From: Pseudonocardia nematodicida
GTDB taxonomy: Bacteria; Actinomycetota; Actinomycetes; Mycobacteriales; Pseudonocardiaceae
Assembly (NCBI RefSeq): GCF_040105385.1
Contig: NZ_JBEDNQ010000002.1
Coordinates: 310,001-374,000, forward strand
Length of the DNA: 64,000 nucleotides
Direction: 5' to 3'
Part shown: one piece after another, positions 7,806 to 14,910 of the stretch
How the letters are laid out: every line of letters starts with the position of its first letter
How positions within the stretch are numbered: position 1 is the stretch's first letter
Translations under genes and position numbers: made by a program
The notes under the pieces: generated by a model
The model's database searches: none
What the model was told of the DNA's origin: nothing
The model's input: only the letters and a program-made list of their open reading frames with translations

Positions 7806-8567
7806 GTGACGGGAACGGAGTCGTGGACGACCGACCAGGTCGTCCGGCTGACCGGGGTCAGCTCGCGCACGCTGCGGCACTACGACCAGGTGGGTCTGCT
7901 CCGTCCGGCCGGGACCGGTCCGGGCGGACGGCGGATCTACCGGCGGCCGGAGCTGCAGCGGCTGCAGCACGTGCTGGTGCTGCGCGAGCTGGGCCTGGGG
8001 CTGCCGGACATCGCGGCGGTCGTCGACGGCGTGGGCGACCCATCGAGCGAGGTCGCCGCTCTCACGGCGCACCACGCGCGGCTGCTGGCCGAGATCGGCC
8101 GGCTGCGCCGGCTCGCCGACTCCGTCGCCCGGTCCATCGAGGAGAGGGAGGGAGGGGACCCGATGTCCGCCGACGAGATGTTCGCCGCGTTCCGGAACGA
8201 TCCGTACGCGGCCGAGGCCCGGGAGCGCTGGGGTGACCAGGCCGTCGCCGTCCAGGAGCAGGTCGCGACCTGGGGCCGGGACGAGGCCGTCTCGGCGCAG
8301 GCCGAGATGAGCGCCGTGCACCGGCGCCTGGCGGCGCTGATGGCGGCCGGTGAGCCGGTCGACGCGCCCGAGGTCGGGGACGCGGTCGCCGCGCACCACG
8401 CGTGGGTCGGCCGGTTCTGGACGCCCGGGCGGGAGGCCTACACCGGGCTCGGCGCGATGTACGTCGACGACCCGCGGTTCACCGCGACGATCGACGGCTA
8501 CGGCGAGGGCCTGAGCGTCTACCTGCGGGACGCGATCGCGGTGTACGCGAACGCGAACCTGGAGTAG
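7806..8567 (+). CDS. MerR-family regulator with TipAS-type ligand domain
   Basis: Transcription factor of 253 residues. Residues 5-70 form a MerR DNA-binding domain (TDQVVRLTGVSSRTLRHYDQ, then VGLLRPAG and RRIYRRPELQRLQ) and a dimerisation helix follows to about 115. The rest (ADEMFAAFRNDPYAAEARER and later HHAWVGRFWTPGREAY) matches the TipAS antibiotic-recognition fold, which binds hydrophobic drugs. It heads a run with AraC, VOC and MmcQ genes. Its own promoter has the dyad expected for autoregulation. The inducing ligand is unknown. Confidence 0.9.
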   Translation: MTGTESWTTDQVVRLTGVSSRTLRHYDQVGLLRPAGTGPGGRRIYRRPELQRLQHVLVLRELGLGLPDIAAVVDGVGDPSSEVAALTAHHARLLAEIGRLRRLADSVARSIEEREGGDPMSADEMFAAFRNDPYAAEARERWGDQAVAVQEQVATWGRDEAVSAQAEMSAVHRRLAALMAAGEPVDAPEVGDAVAAHHAWVGRFWTPGREAYTGLGAMYVDDPRFTATIDGYGEGLSVYLRDAIAVYANANLE

Positions 8568-8578
8568 GAACGACGCCC

Positions 8579-9427
8579 ATGGACGCCGAGTACGTGCCGG
8601 CGCGGCCGCCCGCCGCGCTGCGCCGGCACGTGCTGCGCTACCTCGGCTACACCGAGCACGCGGACCGGCCGTTGCGCCGCCGGCAGGCCCCGGCGTCCGG
8701 TGTCGCGCTGATCCTCGGGTTCCACCCGCTGGGCCTGTCCGGCCCGGCCCTCCCGACGACGACGGCGTCCGCGTTCGTCGGCGGGCTCGGCGACACCTGG
8801 GTGCTCACCGAGTTCACCGGGCCGCAGGCCGGGGTCCAGGTCGACCTGACCCCGCTCGGGGCCTACACCCTGCTCGGCGGGCGCGCCCTGCCCGGCGGGG
8901 CGGTCCCCGGGCTCGACCAGCTCGAAGACCCCGCCCTCGCGTCGCTGCCGGACCGGCTCGCCGCGACGCCGTCCTGGGCGGCCCGGTTCGCACTGGTCAG
9001 CGCCTTCGTGGGCGACCGGCTGCTGGGCGAGGGGGCGCGACACCCGGCGCCGGAGGTCGCGCACGCCTGGCACCGGCTCGCCCGCAGCGGCGGGCGGGCG
9101 AGCGTGGCCGGTCTGGCCGCGGAGACCGGGTGGAGCCGGCGGCACCTGCAGAGCCGGTTCACCACCCAGATCGGCCTCGGGCCGCGCACCGCGGGCCGGG
9201 TGCTGCGCTTCGCCGGGGCGGCCCGGCTCGTCGGCGGGACCCCGGCCCCGCTCGCCGAGATCGCCGCGACCTGCGGCTACGCCGATCAGCCGCACCTGAG
9301 CCGGGAGTTCCGCAGCCTGGCGGGCATCTCCCCCGCCGCGTTCCGGGCCGAGTGGGCGACCACCGCCCCGGAGTTCCCGAACGTTCACGACGAGGACCGC
9401 ACGGCGGAGCAGGATCTGGCGTCATGA
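8579..9427 (+). CDS. AraC-family transcriptional regulator
   Basis: A 282-residue regulator. The first 150 residues resemble the DUF6597-type N-terminal domain common in actinobacterial AraC proteins. The C-terminal HTH_18 domain has GLAAETGWSRRHLQSRFTTQ and IAATCGYADQPHLSREFRSL, both helix-turn-helix motifs of the family. ATG at 8579 starts 11 nt after the upstream MerR stop, so the gene is probably co-transcribed. The stop codon overlaps the next start (ATGA, 9424-9427), implying translational coupling. AraC proteins paired with a VOC gene often control that neighbour, but the effector is not identifiable. Confidence 0.88.
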   Translation: MDAEYVPARPPAALRRHVLRYLGYTEHADRPLRRRQAPASGVALILGFHPLGLSGPALPTTTASAFVGGLGDTWVLTEFTGPQAGVQVDLTPLGAYTLLGGRALPGGAVPGLDQLEDPALASLPDRLAATPSWAARFALVSAFVGDRLLGEGARHPAPEVAHAWHRLARSGGRASVAGLAAETGWSRRHLQSRFTTQIGLGPRTAGRVLRFAGAARLVGGTPAPLAEIAATCGYADQPHLSREFRSLAGISPAAFRAEWATTAPEFPNVHDEDRTAEQDLAS

Positions 9428-9804
9428 GCATCCACACCACGCTGCGCTACGACGACCCGCAGGCCGCGATCGACTTCCTGACCGGCGCGCTGGGGTTCCG
9501 CGAGCTGCACTGCTACCGGGGCGACGACGGCACGATCGCGCACGCCGAGCTGGCCTGGGACGACCGGGGCGACACCGCCGTCCTGGCGCTCGGCGCCCGC
9601 AGAGCGGGCGACCGGTTCGACACCGGGCGGGCCGTGCTCTACCTGACCTGCGAGGACCCGGACGCGCTGCACGAGCGGGCCGTCGCCGCCGGGGCGGAGG
9701 TCGTCATGGGCCTCACCGACCAGGACTACGGCTCGCGCGAGTTCGCCGTCGCCGACGCGGAGGGCAACGTCTGGTCGCTCGGCACCTACCGGATGGGCGG
9801 ATGA
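9424..9804 (+). CDS. VOC-family (glyoxalase/bleomycin-resistance-like) protein
   Basis: A 126-residue protein with two beta-alpha-beta-beta-beta repeats of the vicinal oxygen chelate fold: YDDPQAAIDFLTGALGFREL opens the first, and EGNVWSLGTYR closes the second. Such proteins range from metal-dependent lyases and dioxygenases to drug-binding resistance proteins. Members like this one are usually annotated only as VOC family. It overlaps the AraC gene before it and the MmcQ gene after it by 4 bp each, so all three are translated together. Function is unresolved. Confidence 0.85.
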   Translation: MSIHTTLRYDDPQAAIDFLTGALGFRELHCYRGDDGTIAHAELAWDDRGDTAVLALGARRAGDRFDTGRAVLYLTCEDPDALHERAVAAGAEVVMGLTDQDYGSREFAVADAEGNVWSLGTYRMGG

Positions 9805-10202
9805 GCCGCCCCCGCCATCCCGACCCGGCCGACCCGCTGCCCTGGCTGCGGGAGATCTGCCTGGCCCTGCCCGAGGTGACCGAGAAGGTCAGCCACGGCT
9901 CGCCGTCCTGGTTCGTGCGGAAGATGTTCGTGTCCTACACCGAGTACCACCACGGCGCCGAGCACCTGGCGTTCTGGTGCGCCGCGCCACCGGGGGTGCA
10001 GGAGGAGCTCGTCGACACCGAGCCGGACCGGTTCTTCCGGCCGCCCTACGTCGGGCACCGCGGCTGGCTGGGCGTCGTGCTCGACGGCACCGGGTCGCCC
10101 GGCGGGCCCGCGCGCGCCGACCGCGACGAGATCACCGCGATCGTGACCGAGGCCTACCGTTGCGTCGCGCCGAAGGGTCTGGTCGCGCAGCTCGACCGGT
10201 GA
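9801..10202 (+). CDS. MmcQ/YjbR family DNA-binding-fold protein
   Basis: A 133-residue protein of the MmcQ/YjbR (CyaY-like) family. LPEVTEKVSHGSPSWFVRKM and FFRPPYVGHRGWLGVVLDG are the conserved segments. The family fold resembles a DNA-binding domain, but no biochemical role is established. Start and stop overlap neighbouring genes (ATGA at 9801-9804), making it the fourth gene of the MerR-AraC-VOC-MmcQ operon. VOC plus MmcQ next to a drug-type regulator hints at a stress or xenobiotic response; that is inference from context. Confidence 0.85.
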   Translation: MSRPRHPDPADPLPWLREICLALPEVTEKVSHGSPSWFVRKMFVSYTEYHHGAEHLAFWCAAPPGVQEELVDTEPDRFFRPPYVGHRGWLGVVLDGTGSPGGPARADRDEITAIVTEAYRCVAPKGLVAQLDR

Positions 10203-10217
10203 GCCCGACGCTCGGAC

Positions 10218-10223
10218 TACGAT
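10218..10223 (+). promoter_or_regulatory. -10-like element for a leaderless start
   Basis: TACGAT lies 8 nt before the GTG at 10232, with no Shine-Dalgarno sequence between. This favours the internal GTG over the GTG at 10199 that overlaps the preceding stop codon. Confidence 0.45.
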
Positions 10224-10231
10224 CACCACCC

Positions 10232-10993
10232 GTGCCCGCGACGACGCTGATCGAGCTCGACGGCCTGCGCCACGAGTACGACGAGGTGCCCGGCTCCGAC
10301 GACCGTGCGCCGCTGCTCTTCCTGCACGAGGGCCTCGGCTCGGTCGGCCTGTGGCGCGGTTTCCACCGCCGGATCGCCGCGGCGACCGGGCGCCGGACCG
10401 TCGCCTACTCCCGGCTCGGGCACGGCCGCTCGGACCGGCCGGCGGGTCCGCGGACGCCGTCGTTCCTGGCCGAGGAGGCCGCCGTCGTCGTGCCGGCGCT
10501 GTGCGCGGCCCTCGGCCTCGACCGCCCGATCCTGGTCGGGCACTCCGACGGCGGCACGATCGCGCTGCTCGCCGCGGCCCGGCTCGACGTCACCGCCGTA
10601 GTCGCACTCGCCCCGCACGTGCTGGTGGAGCCGTTCGCGCTGACCGAGATCCGGGCGGCCCGTACCGCGTTCGAGTCGGGCGACCTGCGGACCCGGATGG
10701 CGCGGCACCACGACGACCCGGACGCGGCCTTCCGGGGATGGAATGACATGTGGCTGGCTCCGGACTTCCGCGACTGGGATGTCCGCGACTCCCTGTCCGG
10801 CATCACCGCCCCGGTGCTGGGGATCCAGGGCGACGACGACCCGTACGGCAGCATCGTGCACCTGCGCGAGGTCGCGGACCGGGCCGCCGGACCGGTGACG
10901 ATCACCGAGCTCGGGTGCGGGCACTCGCCGCACCTGGAGCTGCCCGACGACACCGCGGACGCGATCACCGGGTTCCTCGCCGGCCTCCCCTGA
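10232..10993 (+). CDS. Alpha/beta hydrolase
   Basis: A 253-residue serine hydrolase of the alpha/beta fold. The oxyanion region is FLHEGLGSVGLWRGF, the nucleophile elbow is GHSDGG (Ser), the acid lies in GIQGDDDPYG, and the catalytic His in GCGHSPHLELPD. HEGLGS in place of the usual HGxG is typical of a subgroup of small carboxylesterase/thioesterase-like hydrolases. The start at GTG 10232 rests on the -10-like hexamer upstream. An alternative GTG at 10199 would overlap the mmcQ-like stop and add 11 residues. Substrate unknown. Confidence 0.85.
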   Translation: MPATTLIELDGLRHEYDEVPGSDDRAPLLFLHEGLGSVGLWRGFHRRIAAATGRRTVAYSRLGHGRSDRPAGPRTPSFLAEEAAVVVPALCAALGLDRPILVGHSDGGTIALLAAARLDVTAVVALAPHVLVEPFALTEIRAARTAFESGDLRTRMARHHDDPDAAFRGWNDMWLAPDFRDWDVRDSLSGITAPVLGIQGDDDPYGSIVHLREVADRAAGPVTITELGCGHSPHLELPDDTADAITGFLAGLP

Positions 10994-11104
10994 CACCCGC
11001 ACCTCCCAGCGCGCGGCCATGCCCCGAGCGTCGCGCCCCGACCGGGTGATCGCCTGCTCTCATCCGCCGGGACCCGGTTCGCGAGCCTCCGGGGAGCCTG
11101 AGCC

Positions 11105-11133
11105 TTGCGACCAGTTCTGAATAAGTTCAGAAT
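11105..11133 (+). promoter_or_regulatory. Promoter and operator of a toxin-antitoxin-like pair
   Basis: A perfect inverted repeat TTCTGAA-TAAG-TTCAGAA (11115-11132) forms a sharp AT-rich island. TTGCGA (11105-11110) and CAGAAT (11128-11133) sit 17 bp apart as -35 and -10 candidates, and the ATG follows at 11140, so the dyad covers the core promoter. This is the layout of an autoregulated antitoxin operator. Confidence 0.65.
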
Positions 11134-11139
11134 CAACTG

Positions 11140-11601
11140 ATGACGACCGAGGTGCAGTGGAGCGAGCTGCAGCGCGATCCCAAGGGGGTCGCCGCTCTCG
11201 CCGATCAGGGCGACGTGCGGGTGCGTCGGCGCGACGGGGTGCCGCTGCTGCTCGTGCGCGAGGAGACCGCCGAGTCCGCGTCCGTCGGGGCGCTGAGCGC
11301 CGCCCGGGCTCTGCGCAACGCGCTGGCGCACCTTCAAGCCGACGAGGGCGTCGCGGTGTTGGTCGAGGAGTTTCCCTGGGTCGACGTCCTTCCCGACGAC
11401 GACCGCCGCCGATTCGCCGCCGAGTTCGTGCGCGCGGTCTCGGCCTCGGCCGAACTCGGACGCTGGTCCCTGCTCGCCCAGGTGGTCCAGGAGTGGAAGG
11501 CGACCGCGACGGTCCACGCCGACCCCGCGTTGGCCGCGGAGCTCAGCCGTCCGCTCGACGCCGCCGACCACGGGCCGGTTCCCGCCCCGGAAGGCGCCTG
11601 A
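11140..11601 (+). CDS. Phd/YefM-like antitoxin
   Basis: A 153-residue protein. The N-terminal part (TEVQWSELQRDPKGVAALAD then QGDVRVRRRDGVPLLLVRE) is the Phd/YefM pattern, in which the antitoxin dimerises and binds its own operator. The remaining 100 residues are helical and longer than in classical Phd proteins; they contain FPWVDVLPDDDRRRFAAEFV and could wrap the toxin. The gene sits directly behind a dyad operator and ends 5 bp before the next start, so the two are co-expressed. Antitoxin function is inferred from the N-terminal match, operator and gene order. Confidence 0.75.
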   Translation: MTTEVQWSELQRDPKGVAALADQGDVRVRRRDGVPLLLVREETAESASVGALSAARALRNALAHLQADEGVAVLVEEFPWVDVLPDDDRRRFAAEFVRAVSASAELGRWSLLAQVVQEWKATATVHADPALAAELSRPLDAADHGPVPAPEGA

Positions 11602-11606
11602 ACCCG

Positions 11607-11960
11607 GTGCCGGCCAAGCGTGGGGACCGCGTCGCACCACCGGCCGGTCCGGGCGGTTGGGAAGCCCGCTTCGCGACCAGCGAGGCCGCCAAGGGCTGGG
11701 AGGAGCTGTGCCGTACCGCCCGCCCGAACACGTGGGAGGCCTGGGTCGTACTGACCGAGCGACCCACCGCGCCGCACAACTCGGCCCGTCAGCAGCGTCT
11801 CCGCGGTCGACTCGCGTCGCGCACGATCAGCGGCCGCGAGCTCGAGCAGTGGCAGTACGAGGTCACCGCCGGCGGTCGGATCTGGTACTGCCCGGATCCC
11901 GATCGACGCATCGTGTGGGTGGTCGCCGCCGGCACCGGTCATCCGAAGATCACCGAGTGA
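11607..11960 (+). CDS. Putative RelE/ParE-like toxin of an uncharacterised family
   Basis: A 117-residue basic protein beginning VPAKRGDRVAPPAGPGGWEA. Conserved-looking blocks are SEAAKGWEELCRTA, QQRLRGRLASRTISGRELEQ and the ending IVWVVAAGTGHPK. A final strand rich in V/W that ends in a His-containing loop, preceded by the pattern QYEVTAGGRIWY, resembles the fold of RelE/ParE toxins, though the similarity is weak. It begins 5 bp after the antitoxin stop. The GTG at 11607 is the first start after that stop. I recognise it as a recurrent partner of Phd-like genes in actinobacteria but know of no activity. Confidence 0.6.
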   Translation: MPAKRGDRVAPPAGPGGWEARFATSEAAKGWEELCRTARPNTWEAWVVLTERPTAPHNSARQQRLRGRLASRTISGRELEQWQYEVTAGGRIWYCPDPDRRIVWVVAAGTGHPKITE

Positions 11961-11964
11961 GCGC

Positions 11965-12393
11965 TCACCCCGCCGTCCACCCCGTCCACCGCGCCGGCGT
12001 CAGCACCAGCACCGGCCCGTCCGGCGGGCTCGCCCGGTAGGGCGGGTACTTCACCACGAGCGCCGCGACCGCCCGCTCCCAGAGCTCACCCCCGTCGTGC
12101 ACGACCACCGTGCCATCCACCCGCACCCACCACAGCCGCGACCAGTCGTCGTCGTAGTGGTCGGCCAGTAGCCCGACCCGCGGGTCGGCCTCGATGTCGC
12201 GCAGCCGGGCCAGCCGGGTGTGCCGTTTCGGCTTGACCCGATCCACAGCGGACACGATCAGCCCGTCGACCAGGGCGAAGGTGATCGGCACCAGCCGCGG
12301 GGTGCCGTCAGCCTGCCGGATGGTGGCGAGCCGGGCGACCGGGACGGAGCCCAGCAGGTCGCGGGCGGCGGCGTCGGAGGAGAGCGCGGGCAC
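11965..12393 (-). CDS. PPOX-class F420-dependent oxidoreductase-like protein (TIGR03668)
   Basis: A small split-barrel flavin/deazaflavin-binding protein of 142 residues. ATIRQADGTPRLVPITFALV, KPKRHTRLARLRDIEADPRV and LLADHYDDDWSRLWWVRVDG are the characteristic blocks of the TIGR03668 family, which binds F420 or FMN through the LLxDHY region. GTG at 12393 is chosen because it yields VPALSSDAAARDLL, the length of relatives; ATG at 12420 is an alternative. It is convergent with the putative toxin gene (4 bp between stops) and divergent from the pirin gene. Reaction unknown. Confidence 0.8.
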   Translation of the reverse strand: MPALSSDAAARDLLGSVPVARLATIRQADGTPRLVPITFALVDGLIVSAVDRVKPKRHTRLARLRDIEADPRVGLLADHYDDDWSRLWWVRVDGTVVVHDGGELWERAVAALVVKYPPYRASPPDGPVLVLTPARWTGWTAG

Positions 12394-12426
12394 CCCTCGA
12401 GTCTGGAGCCGGCGGAACATCCCCGC

Positions 12427-12452
12427 TACCGTGATGGTTGAGCGTGCAACCA
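12427..12452 (+). promoter_or_regulatory. Pirin promoter with dyad operator
   Basis: A -10-like TACCGT (12427-12432) is followed by the inverted repeat TGGTTG-AGCGTG-CAACCA (12435-12452), which would cover the transcription start. The shape (6-bp arms, 6-bp spacer) resembles sites of MarR-type redox regulators. No MarR gene is adjacent. Confidence 0.5.
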
Positions 12453-12473
12453 ACTACCCACGTGGAGGACCCC

Positions 12474-13460
12474 ATGCCCGCCGTCACCGTCGCCGACACC
12501 AGCACGCTCCCCCGCGTCCCCGCACCCGGCCCCACCGACGTCGACCGCGGGGTCCGCACGGTGACCACCGCGCCGAAGGGCTACGAGGGCGAGGGCTTCC
12601 CGGTGCGCCGCGCGTTCGCGGGCGTCGACCTCTCCGATCTCGACCCGTTCCTGCACATGGACCAGCTCGGCGAGGTCGAGTACGCGCCCGGCGAGCCGAA
12701 GGGCACCCCGTGGCACCCGCACCGCGGGTTCGAGACCGTCACCTCCATCCTCGACGGCACCTTCGAGCACGGCGACTCGCACGGCGGCGGCGGGACGATC
12801 ACCGACGGCGACACCCAGTGGATGACGGCCGGGTCGGGCCTGCTGCACATCGAGCGCCCGCCGGAGGCGCTGGTGCGCAGCGGCGGGCTGTTCCACGGCC
12901 TGCAGCTGTGGGTGAACCTGCCGCGCAAGGACAAGTGGCTGCCGCCGCGCTACCAGGACCTGCGCGGCGGGGAGTCCGCGCTGGCCGCGTCGCCGGACGG
13001 GGGCGCGCTGGTGCGGGTGATCGCCGGCGACGTCGCGGGCGTGTCCGGACCGGGCGCGACGCACACCCCGATGGCGATGGTGCACGCGACGGTCTCGCCC
13101 GGCGCCGAGCTGCACCTGCCCTGGCCGCGCGAGTTCAACGCGCTGGTCTACGTGCTCTCCGGCGCCGGGACCGTCGGCACCGACCGGCGCCCGATCTCGA
13201 CCGGGCAGCTCGCGCTGTTCGGCGGTGGCGACGCGATCACCGTGGGAGGCAATGTCTCCCAGGAGTCCCGCCACCCCGCGCTGGACGTCGTCGTGCTCGG
13301 CGGGCTGCCGATCCGCGAGCCGGTCGCGTGGGCCGGACCGTTCGTGATGAACACCGAGGACGAGGTGCGGCAGGCGTTCTCCGACTACCAGCGCGGCAAG
13401 CTGGGCGTGATCCCGTCCGACTACGTGCCGCACGGCTCGCTGCCGTCGTCGTTCCGCTGA
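12474..13460 (+). CDS. Pirin family protein
   Basis: A 328-residue bicupin. The N-terminal cupin has DPFLHMDQLGEVEY, the metal-binding WHPHRGFETVTSILDGTFEH and the HGG-type loop HGGGGTITDGDTQWMTAGSG, then LLHIERPPE and LFHGLQLWVNLPRKDKW; these are the four conserved pirin blocks with His/Glu ligands for Fe or Zn. Bacterial pirins include quercetin 2,3-dioxygenases and redox-responsive regulators of metabolic enzymes. ATG 12474 is chosen because GGAGGA (12464-12469) precedes it. The next gene (GNAT) starts 5 bp after the stop, suggesting co-translation. Confidence 0.9.
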   Translation: MPAVTVADTSTLPRVPAPGPTDVDRGVRTVTTAPKGYEGEGFPVRRAFAGVDLSDLDPFLHMDQLGEVEYAPGEPKGTPWHPHRGFETVTSILDGTFEHGDSHGGGGTITDGDTQWMTAGSGLLHIERPPEALVRSGGLFHGLQLWVNLPRKDKWLPPRYQDLRGGESALAASPDGGALVRVIAGDVAGVSGPGATHTPMAMVHATVSPGAELHLPWPREFNALVYVLSGAGTVGTDRRPISTGQLALFGGGDAITVGGNVSQESRHPALDVVVLGGLPIREPVAWAGPFVMNTEDEVRQAFSDYQRGKLGVIPSDYVPHGSLPSSFR

Positions 13461-13465
13461 ACCCG

Positions 13466-14017
13466 ATGGGTCAGGTGACGCTGGAGACGGAACGGCTGCG
13501 GCTCGTCCCGCTGGCCGAGGAGCACCTGGAGCACGCGGTCGAGCTCGACTCCGACCCCGAGGTCATGCGCTACCTGACCGGGCGCCCGACGCCGCGCGCG
13601 CAGGCCGAGAAGGACCACCGCCGGCGGCTCACCTCCGCCCGCGACGGCCTGGGCCACTGGGCCGGCATCTCGGACGGGGAGTTCGTCGGCTGGTGGCTGC
13701 TGCGGCCCGCGAAGACCGAGCCGGTCGAGGACGAGGCAGAGCTCGGCTACCGGCTGCGGCGCCGGTTCTGGCGCCGCGGCCTGGGCAGCGAGGGCTCCCG
13801 CGCACTGCTCCGGCACGGCTTCGCCGACCTCGGCCTGCGCCGGATCTTCGCGACGACGATGGCGGTCAACACCGCGTCCCGGGCGACGATGACCGCGGTC
13901 GGGCTGCGCCACGAGCGCACGTTCCACCCGGTGTTCGACGACCCGCTGCCCGGTATCGAGCACGGCGAGGTCGAGTACGCACTGACCCGGGACCAGTTCA
14001 TTCAACTCAACAGTTGA
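13466..14017 (+). CDS. GNAT-family N-acetyltransferase
   Basis: A 183-residue RimJ/RimL-type acetyltransferase. It opens LETERLRLVPLAEEHLEHAV, the usual start of the family, and has the acetyl-CoA motif region ELGYRLRRRFWRRGLGSEGS with the pyrophosphate loop RRGLGSEG and the following helix. AVNTASRATMTAVGLRHERT is the C-terminal helix that closes the active site. It could act on a protein N-terminus or a small amine; the substrate is not evident. It is coupled to the pirin gene upstream (5 bp gap). Its stop codon (14015-14017) lies inside the first dyad of the next gene's promoter. Confidence 0.87.
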   Translation: MGQVTLETERLRLVPLAEEHLEHAVELDSDPEVMRYLTGRPTPRAQAEKDHRRRLTSARDGLGHWAGISDGEFVGWWLLRPAKTEPVEDEAELGYRLRRRFWRRGLGSEGSRALLRHGFADLGLRRIFATTMAVNTASRATMTAVGLRHERTFHPVFDDPLPGIEHGEVEYALTRDQFIQLNS

Positions 14018-14063
14018 GTAAACGCGCGTCCTCCGCTATCGTCATGTTCAACCGATAGGTTGA
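14005..14063 (+). promoter_or_regulatory. ArsR-family promoter with two dyads
   Basis: TTGAGT (14014-14019) and TATCGT (14037-14042) are 17 bp apart and form a good promoter. Dyad 1, ACTCAAC-A-GTTGAGT (14005-14019), overlaps the -35. Dyad 2, TCAACC-GATA-GGTTGA (14048-14063), covers the predicted start site. Both are built from TCAAC/GTTGA halves, with different centre spacing. AAGGAGG (14066-14072) follows as ribosome binding site. Confidence 0.7.
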
Positions 14064-14077
14064 GCAAGGAGGACGAC

Positions 14078-14428
14078 GTGGAGGACCGGCTCTCGAAGGT
14101 GTTCGCCGCCCTGGCGGACCCGACCCGGCGCGACATGGTGGCCCGGCTGGCCACCGCCGACGCGACGGTGAACGAGCTCGCCGAGCCCTACGACGTGTCC
14201 GTCCAGGCGGTCTCCAAGCACATCCGGGTGCTGACCGACGCCGGGCTGGTCCGGCGCAGCCGGGAGGCCCAGCGGCGTCCGGTGCATCTCGACGCGGAGG
14301 TGTTCGACCTGATGACGGCCTGGATCGAGCGGTACCGGCGGCACGCCGAGGAGCGCTACCGGCGCCTCGACGACCTGCTCGCCGCGGAGAGCGACGACAC
14401 CGGCGACGGCGAAGGAGCAGCATCATGA
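14078..14428 (+). CDS. ArsR-family winged-helix repressor
   Basis: A 116-residue repressor. VFAALADPTRRDMVARL and ATVNELAEPYDVSVQAVSKH followed by IRVLTDAGLVRRSREAQRR form the ArsR helix-turn-helix and wing. No ELVCVCDL-type metal site is visible, so it belongs to the non-metal group that is normally paired with SRPBCC proteins. GTG 14078 is chosen since AAGGAGG lies 5 nt upstream; a TTG at 14060 would place the ribosome binding site inside the gene. The stop overlaps the next ATG (ATGA, 14425-14428). It very likely represses this two-gene operon through the adjacent dyads. Confidence 0.9.
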   Translation: MEDRLSKVFAALADPTRRDMVARLATADATVNELAEPYDVSVQAVSKHIRVLTDAGLVRRSREAQRRPVHLDAEVFDLMTAWIERYRRHAEERYRRLDDLLAAESDDTGDGEGAAS

Positions 14429-14910
14429 GCACGACGACCCGTGAGACCACCATCGAGGCCGACGAGACCCTGCCGATCATCCGGATCACCCGCGAGTTCG
14501 ACGCCCCGCCGGAGCGGGTCTTCGCCGCGCACGTCGACCCGGACGACGTCGTGCGCTGGCTCGGCCCGCACGGCTACACCATGACCCTGCAGCGCTGGGA
14601 CGCCGAGACCGGCGGCGGCTACCGCTACACCCACGTCTCCCCCGACGGCGGCGAGTACCGCTTCTTCGGCTCGTTCCACGAGGTCCGCCCGGCCGAGCGG
14701 ATCGTGCAGACCTTCACCTTCGAGGGCTTCGGGGACAGCGTCGCCCTGGAGACGATGACCCTCACGGCACTCGACGGCGGCCGGACCCGGATCACCGGGA
14801 CGTCACTGTTCGACTCGGTGGCCGCCCGGGACGCGATGCTCGCCTCCGGGATGGAGACCGGCGTCGTCGAGGGCTACGAGCGGCTCGACGCGCTGCTACT
14901 CGACGCGTAG
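14425..14910 (+). CDS. SRPBCC (AHSA1-type) protein
   Basis: A 161-residue START/AHSA1-like protein with a large hydrophobic ligand cavity. IIRITREFDAPPERVFAAHV and VRWLGPHGYTMTLQRWDAET open it, and YRYTHVSPDGGEYRFFGSFH is the central sheet. SRPBCC members bind lipids, polyketides or aromatic ligands. The coupled ArsR gene immediately upstream suggests that a small ligand relieves repression. The end overlaps the convergent clp-like gene by 15 bp (14896-14910). Confidence 0.88.
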   Translation: MSTTTRETTIEADETLPIIRITREFDAPPERVFAAHVDPDDVVRWLGPHGYTMTLQRWDAETGGGYRYTHVSPDGGEYRFFGSFHEVRPAERIVQTFTFEGFGDSVALETMTLTALDGGRTRITGTSLFDSVAARDAMLASGMETGVVEGYERLDALLLDA

